Source: Roseicyclus persicicus (GTDB lineage: Bacteria > Pseudomonadota > Alphaproteobacteria > Rhodobacterales > Rhodobacteraceae). From it: 64,000 nucleotides of DNA. Under the pieces are notes generated by a model, which saw only the letters and a list, made by a program, of their open reading frames with translations, ran no database searches and had not been told where the DNA came from. The stretch covers positions 310,001 to 374,000 of the forward strand of contig NZ_JAAZQQ010000003.1 in assembly GCF_012395815.1 (NCBI RefSeq). The letters run 5' to 3'. The position numbers and the translations under genes are program-made. How positions within the stretch are numbered: the first letter of the stretch is position 1; each line of letters starts with the position of its first letter. Shown in pieces: positions 58,241 through 64,000 of the stretch.

Positions 58241-59296
58241 TCAGACCGTGGCGACGTGCCGGTCGAAGGCGGCCTTGGCGCGGGCCCAGACGCCTGCGTC
58301 GGGGCGGTCGAGGGTCAGGAGGGCCGGCAGGAGCTGGGCCGCGTAGTCCTGCGAGCTTTCGACCGGCAGCAGCGAGGGCAGGTTGTCGATCGCCATGACG
58401 TCGAGGGGCGGCGCGTCGTGGACGCGGAGGACAGGGGCAGACCAGTCGGTGGTGCGGTCGTAGACCTTGACCGGCGAGAAGTCCGAAGTCGGGTCGCAGG
58501 CGATGTCGCCGATGACGCGGAGCGCACGGGCGGCGGTGGTTGCCTCGGCGGGGACGAAGACCGGGACGCCGGGCAGGGCGAGGATGCAGTTGAGGAAGAT
58601 CTCGTGGGCGAGAACCTCGGGGAAGGGGCCGCCATGGGCCGTCTCGGCCATGTCCCAGAGCGTCGTCTCGATTCCGACGGCGTGGCAGAAGGCGGTGGCG
58701 CCGGTGCCGACGCGGCCCTTGGCGCCGATGATGAGGGCGCGGGGGCGGGGGCCGGGGAGGGCGTCCAGCGCGGCGGCGATGCCGCGCGCCAGCGTGGGGG
58801 CGTCGGGGGCGGTCGCGACCGGGCCGCAGACCGTGCCCTGCGCCTGAGCGACAAGGGCGAGGGCCGATACGGCGGCGCCGGCGTAGCCCGCCCAGTAGCC
58901 GAAGGCCGCGATCCGGCGGCCGGTCTCGTCCACCAGCGATTCGAGGTCGTAGAGCGTGCCGCCGCCGGCCTTGAAGCGGCGCAGCAGGATGCGGCCCGCC
59001 GGCTGGCCCTTGTAGGCGTGGCCGAAGAGGATGTGGCGGTGGGTCAGCGGCGTGCCGTCCTCGGGCAGTTCCTTGAGGCCGAACACGATGGCGTCGGCGG
59101 GGGCGTCGGGCCAGCTGCCCTCGGGCGCGGTCTCGGCGCCGGCATCGCGGTAGCCCTGCAGGGGGATGGCGCGGGTGCGGCTCTCTTCCACCGTGACGCG
59201 GAAGCCCGCGGCGATCAGGGCGCGGGCGCCGTCGGGCGTGAGGCCGACGCGCTCCTCGTTCGGGCGCTGTTCGGCGCGGACCCAGAGATGCGGCAT
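58241..59296 (-). CDS. Saccharopine dehydrogenase (L-lysine-forming type)
   Basis: A 351-residue protein of the alanine dehydrogenase/transhydrogenase-like fold. The N-terminus WVRAEQRPNEERVGLTPDGARALIAAGFRVTVEESRTRAIP is the AlaDH/PNT-type substrate domain; IVFGLKELPEDGTPLTHRHILFGHAYKGQ is specific for the fungal-type, lysine-forming saccharopine dehydrogenase. The nucleotide site is RALIIGAKGRVGTGA. In Rhodobacterales it most likely acts in lysine catabolism with a glutamate-forming partner, not present here. It follows the histidine phosphatase by four bases. Not to be confused with alanine dehydrogenase. Confidence 0.87.
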   Translation of the reverse strand: MPHLWVRAEQRPNEERVGLTPDGARALIAAGFRVTVEESRTRAIPLQGYRDAGAETAPEGSWPDAPADAIVFGLKELPEDGTPLTHRHILFGHAYKGQPAGRILLRRFKAGGGTLYDLESLVDETGRRIAAFGYWAGYAGAAVSALALVAQAQGTVCGPVATAPDAPTLARGIAAALDALPGPRPRALIIGAKGRVGTGATAFCHAVGIETTLWDMAETAHGGPFPEVLAHEIFLNCILALPGVPVFVPAEATTAARALRVIGDIACDPTSDFSPVKVYDRTTDWSAPVLRVHDAPPLDVMAIDNLPSLLPVESSQDYAAQLLPALLTLDRPDAGVWARAKAAFDRHVATV

Positions 59297-59300
59297 GGGA

Positions 59301-59951
59301 TCAGTACTCCGTCCGGGCATGGAGGCGGTCGGGGGTGTCGAGGTGCGGGGTGGCGTTGAAGCCCGACAGGATCTGCGCCTCGGGCAGCACCATGACGCGG
59401 TGGATCGAGGCGTTGCGGATCGGCACCAGCAGATGCGCCATGCGCGCCGGGTCGAGGTCGAGCAGGTGGCGGGCCATCATGCCGATCACGCCGCCCGAGG
59501 TGACGCAGAGTACGCGGCGGCCGGGGCGGGCGGCGAGCGTCAGCATCTCGGCGACGCGGGCCTCGAAGGCAGCGTAGCTTTCGTTGCCCTGGATCTCGGC
59601 GCGGTGCCAGGCCTGCATGACGTCGGTGATGTGGCTGACGAAGGTCTCGGGCGTCGGAGCGGGCCGGCCGGTTGCCCGCGCATGGGCCTGGGCGAGGTTG
59701 AAGTAGTCGAGCTCGTTCAGGCGGTCGTCGATTTCCGCCTCGGCGCCCATGTCGCCCATTTCCGCGAGCGTCTCGCGGTGGCGGCGGAGCGAGCCCGTCA
59801 GAACCCGGTCGAAGGGCCGGTCATGGCCGCGCAGCCAGTCGCCGAGCCAGCGCGCCTGCTGCTTGCCGAGGTCGGACAGGCGGTCGTAGCCCGTTTCGTC
59901 CTGCGCGGCGGAATTCGCCTGCCCGTGGCGCACGAGTACCAGTTCGCCCAT
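59301..59951 (-). CDS. Histidine phosphatase family protein
   Basis: A 216-residue branch-1 histidine phosphatase. The phosphoacceptor is His9 in LVLVRHGQANS, and the second His is in VTSGGVIGMMARHL or nearby (VLCVTSGG in place of the usual VxHGG, so the second catalytic His is not at its normal site). Glu and Arg elements (GSLRRHRETL) are present. It may be a sugar-phosphate or nucleotide phosphatase with reduced activity. Its stop is followed almost directly by the saccharopine dehydrogenase start, so the two are cotranscribed. Confidence 0.85.
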   Translation of the reverse strand: MGELVLVRHGQANSAAQDETGYDRLSDLGKQQARWLGDWLRGHDRPFDRVLTGSLRRHRETLAEMGDMGAEAEIDDRLNELDYFNLAQAHARATGRPAPTPETFVSHITDVMQAWHRAEIQGNESYAAFEARVAEMLTLAARPGRRVLCVTSGGVIGMMARHLLDLDPARMAHLLVPIRNASIHRVMVLPEAQILSGFNATPHLDTPDRLHARTEY

Positions 59952-59996
59952 GTGTGTCCCCTTCGCGGTGTCGGCGCGGTGATGGGCGATCGGGCC

Positions 59997-60158
59997 TCAG
60001 AGCGCAAGGGCGGCGCGCAGGACGGGCAGGAGTGCGGCGGCCGCGATGCCGACCAGCGCGCCGACCCCCAGCCGCAGGAGCGGGGTGCCCAGCCGCGGGG
60101 CGGCGAGGCTCAGGAGCGCGCAGACGGCGGCGTAGAAGGCAAGCGCGGTCACATCCAT
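59997..60158 (-). CDS. Small hydrophobic membrane protein (53 aa)
   Basis: From ATG 60158 the minus strand encodes MDVTALAFYAAVCALLSL, AAPRLGTPLLRLGVGALVG and IAAAALLPVLRAALAL, then TGA: two hydrophobic helices joined by a basic loop, the layout of a small membrane protein. It lies 45 bases upstream of the histidine phosphatase on the same strand, so it may be the first gene of that operon. No homologue can be named. GC-rich DNA can produce such frames by chance, so certainty is moderate. Confidence 0.5.
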   Translation of the reverse strand: MDVTALAFYAAVCALLSLAAPRLGTPLLRLGVGALVGIAAAALLPVLRAALAL

Positions 60159-60196
60159 GGGCTGGACCCTAGCACGGGACGGGGTATCAAGGCGAC

Positions 60197-61405
<1,209 letters not shown>

Positions 61406-61462
61406 TCGCGGCGGGGGTGCGGGGTCAGACTGGGGCCCCGAGACCCCGAGCGCGAGGCGTCC

Positions 61463-61891
61463 ATGACCGACCCCACAGGCCCCCCCGACACTGCCCGCCA
61501 GGTCGCCGCGCTGGAGGTGCTGCTGGAGCACCTGTTGTCGGCGCGGTCCTCGCTCGACGGTCTGCTGGCACAGGCCGACGGCGAGATGCGGCCGCTCCTG
61601 CACAAGTTCCGCGAGGAGCATCACCAGCACGCCGAACGGGTCGCCGCGATGTTGTTCGCGCTGGGCGTCGATGCCGGCGTCGGCGAGGACCTGGGCGACC
61701 GCTTGCGGCGGACGCTGGGGCGGCTGTTCGGCCGGGCAACGGATGCGGCGGCGCTGGCCGAGGCGGGCGGGGCCCTGCTGGGGGAATTCGACGTGGCGAT
61801 CCGGGCGACGCCGATGAACCGGCACCGCGCACAGCTGGAGGAGATGCGGGACGAGCTGGCGACCCTGGTGGCCGAGGCGCGGCGGCGGTAG
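61463..61891 (+). CDS. Ferritin-like / DUF2383-type four-helix protein
   Basis: A 142-residue all-helical protein (DTARQVAALEVLLEHLLSARSSLDGLLAQADGEMRPLLHKFREEHHQHAERVAAMLFALG). HxxE pairs such as EEHHQHAE resemble ferritin-like diiron helices, and the length matches DUF2383-type proteins, but only part of the metal set is evident. It sits between the amidohydrolase and a triple palindrome, convergent with the two-component genes. Function unknown. Confidence 0.65.
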   Translation: MTDPTGPPDTARQVAALEVLLEHLLSARSSLDGLLAQADGEMRPLLHKFREEHHQHAERVAAMLFALGVDAGVGEDLGDRLRRTLGRLFGRATDAAALAEAGGALLGEFDVAIRATPMNRHRAQLEEMRDELATLVAEARRR

Positions 61892-61892
61892 G

Positions 61893-61962
61893 GGACGGAA
61901 AACTGCAGTTTTCCGTCCTCGCGAACCTGCAGTTTCGCGTCCCGTTTTCCTGCAGGAAAACG
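61893..61962. repeat. Array of three CTGCAG-centred palindromes between convergent genes
   Basis: Three inverted repeats in tandem: a perfect 26-base palindrome at 61893-61918, a 20-base one with one mismatched pair at 61920-61939, and a perfect 20-base one at 61943-61962. Each is centred on CTGCAG, at 24- and 23-base spacing. It fills almost the entire gap between the ferritin-like gene and the response regulator. It probably works as a bidirectional terminator and may be a mobile repeat; see findings. Confidence 0.7.
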
Positions 61963-61967
61963 CCGCC

Positions 61968-62669
61968 TCACCCCCAGCTGACGTCGCCGAGGAAGATGTA
62001 GCCCGCGCCGTAGATCGTCTTGATCAGGCGGGGGTTCTTGGGGTCCTCGCCCAGCTTGGTGCGCAGCCGCGAGATGCGGACGTCCATCGCGCGGTCGAAG
62101 CTTTCGCCGGCCGCGCCGCCCAGGCTTTCCTGCATCTGCTGGCGCGAGATCAGCCGTTTCGGCGCCTCGAGGAACAAGCGCAGCACCTCGCCCTCGGCGT
62201 GGGAGAAGCTGACCTCGGTGCCGTCGTCGGCGACCAGCGCGTAGCGGTCGAAATGCGCCGTCCAGCCATTGAAGCGGGCGGTGTCGTGGCTGGGGCCGGG
62301 TGTCTTCGGCTGGCGCAGGCGGGCGCGGATGCGGGCCACCACCTCGGCGGGGTCGAAGGGCTTGATGATGTAGTCGTCGGCGCCCAGCTCCAGCCCCGTC
62401 ACCCGGTCCTGCACCTGCGCGCGGCCCGAGATGATGATGATCGCGGCGCCGGATTCGAGCGCGAGCCGATGCACCAGCGCCAGCCCGTCGCGGTCGGGCA
62501 GGCCGAGGTCGACGAGGCAGACATCGGGGGTGGCGCGGGCAAGCGCGGCCTCGAACTCGGTCGCGCGGCCGTAGGTGGCGGTGCGGAACCCGGCCTCGGT
62601 CAGGGTATCGGACAGGAGCGCGCGGATCTGCGGCTCGTCGTCGAGGATGGCGACAAGGGGCGCGGTCAT
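61968..62669 (-). CDS. OmpR/PhoB-type response regulator
   Basis: A 233-residue regulator. The receiver domain has the phosphorylated Asp54 in CLVDLGLPDRDG, acidic pocket AILDDEP, SGRAQ (Thr/Ser and Lys pair: ISGRA, IIKPFDP). The C-terminal winged helix is SHAEGEVLRLFLEAPKRLISRQQMQESL...DVRISRLRTKLGEDPKNPRLIKTIYGAGYIFLG. Its start overlaps the kinase stop (ATGA), so the histidine kinase is translated first. It should bind direct repeats at its targets. Paired with the hybrid kinase on the same strand. Confidence 0.93.
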   Translation of the reverse strand: MTAPLVAILDDEPQIRALLSDTLTEAGFRTATYGRATEFEAALARATPDVCLVDLGLPDRDGLALVHRLALESGAAIIIISGRAQVQDRVTGLELGADDYIIKPFDPAEVVARIRARLRQPKTPGPSHDTARFNGWTAHFDRYALVADDGTEVSFSHAEGEVLRLFLEAPKRLISRQQMQESLGGAAGESFDRAMDVRISRLRTKLGEDPKNPRLIKTIYGAGYIFLGDVSWG

Positions 62670-64000
62670 GCGGCGGCCTCGCGCGACAGGAGGGCGTGGA
62701 GCGCCGGCGCGTCCACCGGCTTGGGCAGCACGGGCCAGCGGGTCGCGCCCTGCGCGCGGAGCGGGTCGGTGGCGGGCAGCGAGGTCATCAGGGCAAGGTT
62801 CAGGCCGGGCTGGCGGCGGGCGATGCGGCCCAGAAGGTCCACCCCGTCGTCGGGGCCGAGGCGGATGTCGGACAGCACCCAGTCGATGCCGGGGATCTCG
62901 GCCAGCGCCAGCGCCTCCTCGGCGGTGGCGGCCTCGATCACCTGGTGGCCGAGGCCGGTCAGGCCGTCGCGGACATGGGCGCGGATCTCGGGGGTATCTT
63001 CCACAAGAAGGACGAGGCGGGGGCGCGCCTCGGCCTCGGCCGGTCGCAAGGGCAGGCGCAGGGTGACGCAGGCGCCCCCCGATGGCGCGTTGTCGAGGCG
63101 CACCTGCCCGCCGGCCAGCCGGGTCTGGTCGTAGACCATGCTGAGCCCGAGGCCGGACCCCTCCTGCCCCTTGGTGGTGAAGAACGGGTCGAGCGCGCGG
63201 GCCAGCGCCGTTTCGGTGAAGCCCGGGCCGGTGTCGGTCACGGTGATCTCCAGCCATGTCGCCTGCACCTCGGACAGCCGGATCGCGATCTCGCCCGGTC
63301 CCGCGCCGATGGCGTCGCGGGCGTTGAGGACGAGGTTCAGGAGACAGTCCTGCAACGACCCCGCATCCAGCATCAGCGCCGGCGCGCCGACCCGGTTGTC
63401 CAGCGTCAGGCTCACGTCGGGCGGCAGCGCGGCGCGGGCCAGAGGCGCGAGCGTGGCGAGGAAATCGGCCAGCACCGTCGGCGCCTCGCGCATCTCGCGC
63501 GGGCCGGACATGCGGGCGATCTTGTTCAGCAGGTCGCCGCCGCGCCGGGCCGCGGCCTTGGTCGCGCCGGTCAGCTCCTGCGCGCCGGCGGGCAGCGCCA
63601 GCCGTTCCAGCCGGCCCTGCAGCCCGAGGATGATCGTCAGCAGGTTGGCGAAGTCATGCGCCAGCCCGCTGGTCAGCTGGGCGGCCAGTTCGCGCTTGTG
63701 GGTCTGGGCCAGCGCGGCGCGGGCCTGGGTTTCCTCGGTCAGGTCGGTGGACAGGAGGTAGACGCCGGTGATCGGTTCCCCCGGCCCGGCCTGGTCGGGG
63801 GTGAAGGCGGTGCGGATGCGGCGGCCGGTCTCGTCCTCGGTGAATTCCAGCACGCTCGCCTCGCCGGCCAGCGCCCGGGCCAGCGTCGGGCGCAGGCGGG
63901 TGGCGGTGCGCTCGCCCAGCGCCTCCTCGAAGCTGAGGCCCACGATGTCGCTCTGCCGCCCGGGCAGGAGCGAGGACAGGCGGCGGTTGGTGTAGGTGTA
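62666..64000 (-). CDS. Hybrid histidine kinase (5' part lost at window edge)
   Basis: About 444 residues of a sensor kinase that continues beyond 64000. Seen from the left of the protein: PAS-like sensor tail (GLSFEEALGERTATRLRPTLARALAGEASVLEFTEDETGRRIRTAF), H-box AHDFANLLTIILGLQGRLE, N box LLNLVLNARDAIG, G1 TDTGPGF, F box DPFFTTKGQEGSGLGLS, then a receiver domain (VLLVEDTPEIRAHVRDGL...DWVLSDIRLGPDDG...PVLPKPVDAPALHALL). The His of LAHDF is the phosphorylation site. The chain HK-receiver plus the separate response regulator suggests a phosphorelay. Signal unknown; the sensor N-terminus is outside. Confidence 0.9.
   Translation of the reverse strand, partial: YTYTNRRLSSLLPGRQSDIVGLSFEEALGERTATRLRPTLARALAGEASVLEFTEDETGRRIRTAFTPDQAGPGEPITGVYLLSTDLTEETQARAALAQTHKRELAAQLTSGLAHDFANLLTIILGLQGRLERLALPAGAQELTGATKAAARRGGDLLNKIARMSGPREMREAPTVLADFLATLAPLARAALPPDVSLTLDNRVGAPALMLDAGSLQDCLLNLVLNARDAIGAGPGEIAIRLSEVQATWLEITVTDTGPGFTETALARALDPFFTTKGQEGSGLGLSMVYDQTRLAGGQVRLDNAPSGGACVTLRLPLRPAEAEARPRLVLLVEDTPEIRAHVRDGLTGLGHQVIEAATAEEALALAEIPGIDWVLSDIRLGPDDGVDLLGRIARRQPGLNLALMTSLPATDPLRAQGATRWPVLPKPVDAPALHALLSREAAA

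Overview
The window reads as chromosomal DNA of a GC-rich alphaproteobacterium of the order Rhodobacterales (Roseobacter/Paracoccus-type). The reasons are the very GC-rich, densely packed genes, the neighbourhood secA / peptidyl-prolyl isomerase / argJ / mutT, the gpmI-envC-ctpA-rppH block, ubiG, several short proteins typical of this order, and a GTTC-N7-GTTC LexA operator, the form used by alphaproteobacteria. There is no rRNA, no tRNA I can support, no CRISPR array and no recognisable insertion sequence. Both ends cut genes: secA on the left and a hybrid histidine kinase on the right.

Layout. 0-8.5 kb: secA (cut), a secreted parvulin, argJ-mutT with overlapping stop and start, hemH with an NDUFAF5-type methyltransferase-like protein, comF, grxC, a MarR regulator and ubiG. 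8.5-14.5 kb: prolyl iminopeptidase, a short AT-rich foreign patch with one unknown gene, a dnaE2 gene that appears to have lost its 3' end to that patch, and a GT8 glycosyltransferase. 14.5-19.5 kb: a minus-strand cell-envelope operon (gpmI, envC, ctpA, rppH). 19.5-26.7 kb: a surface locus with a hydrolase-sulfotransferase fusion, an RTX protein and capsule-type export genes (kpsT and a KpsE-like gene on the minus strand, kpsM on the plus strand). 26.7-31.4 kb: rlmH, rsfS and smc. 31.4-38.7 kb: a lytic transglycosylase, a glutathionyl-hydroquinone reductase-like protein, a CGNR protein, and a plus-strand D-amino-acid set (dgcN, dgcA, dat). 38.7-48.5 kb: imuB behind a perfect LexA box, a MOSC protein, yggT, a thioesterase, a tightly overlapping operon (UMF1 transporter, mepA, phytase-like esterase), a LOG protein, a secreted protein and dapD. 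48.5-57.3 kb: a second lytic transglycosylase, RNase R, dapE, a Hint-domain protein, a Crp/Fnr regulator with a DUF2892 partner, and msrA. 57.3-64 kb: a sulfotransferase-like protein, a minus-strand trio (small membrane protein, histidine phosphatase, saccharopine dehydrogenase), an M20 amidohydrolase, a ferritin-like protein, and a two-component pair.

How the genes work together. Cell-wall turnover is a recurring theme (EnvC, CtpA, two MltB-type transglycosylases, MepA, DapD/DapE). The dgcN-dgcA-dat set could turn wall-derived D-Ala and D-Glu into N-acetyl-L-glutamate, which ArgJ also handles. The SOS mutasome is split and apparently damaged: dnaE2 and imuB lie about 26 kb apart, each with a LexA-type site, with no imuA in the window and a dnaE2 that ends before its OB-fold. 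Short dispersed repeats with hairpins sit in several intergenic gaps and sometimes supply stop codons. The most unusual points are the truncated dnaE2 with its foreign insert, the hydrolase-sulfotransferase fusion, the D-amino-acid cluster, and a triple CTGCAG palindrome between convergent genes near the right end.
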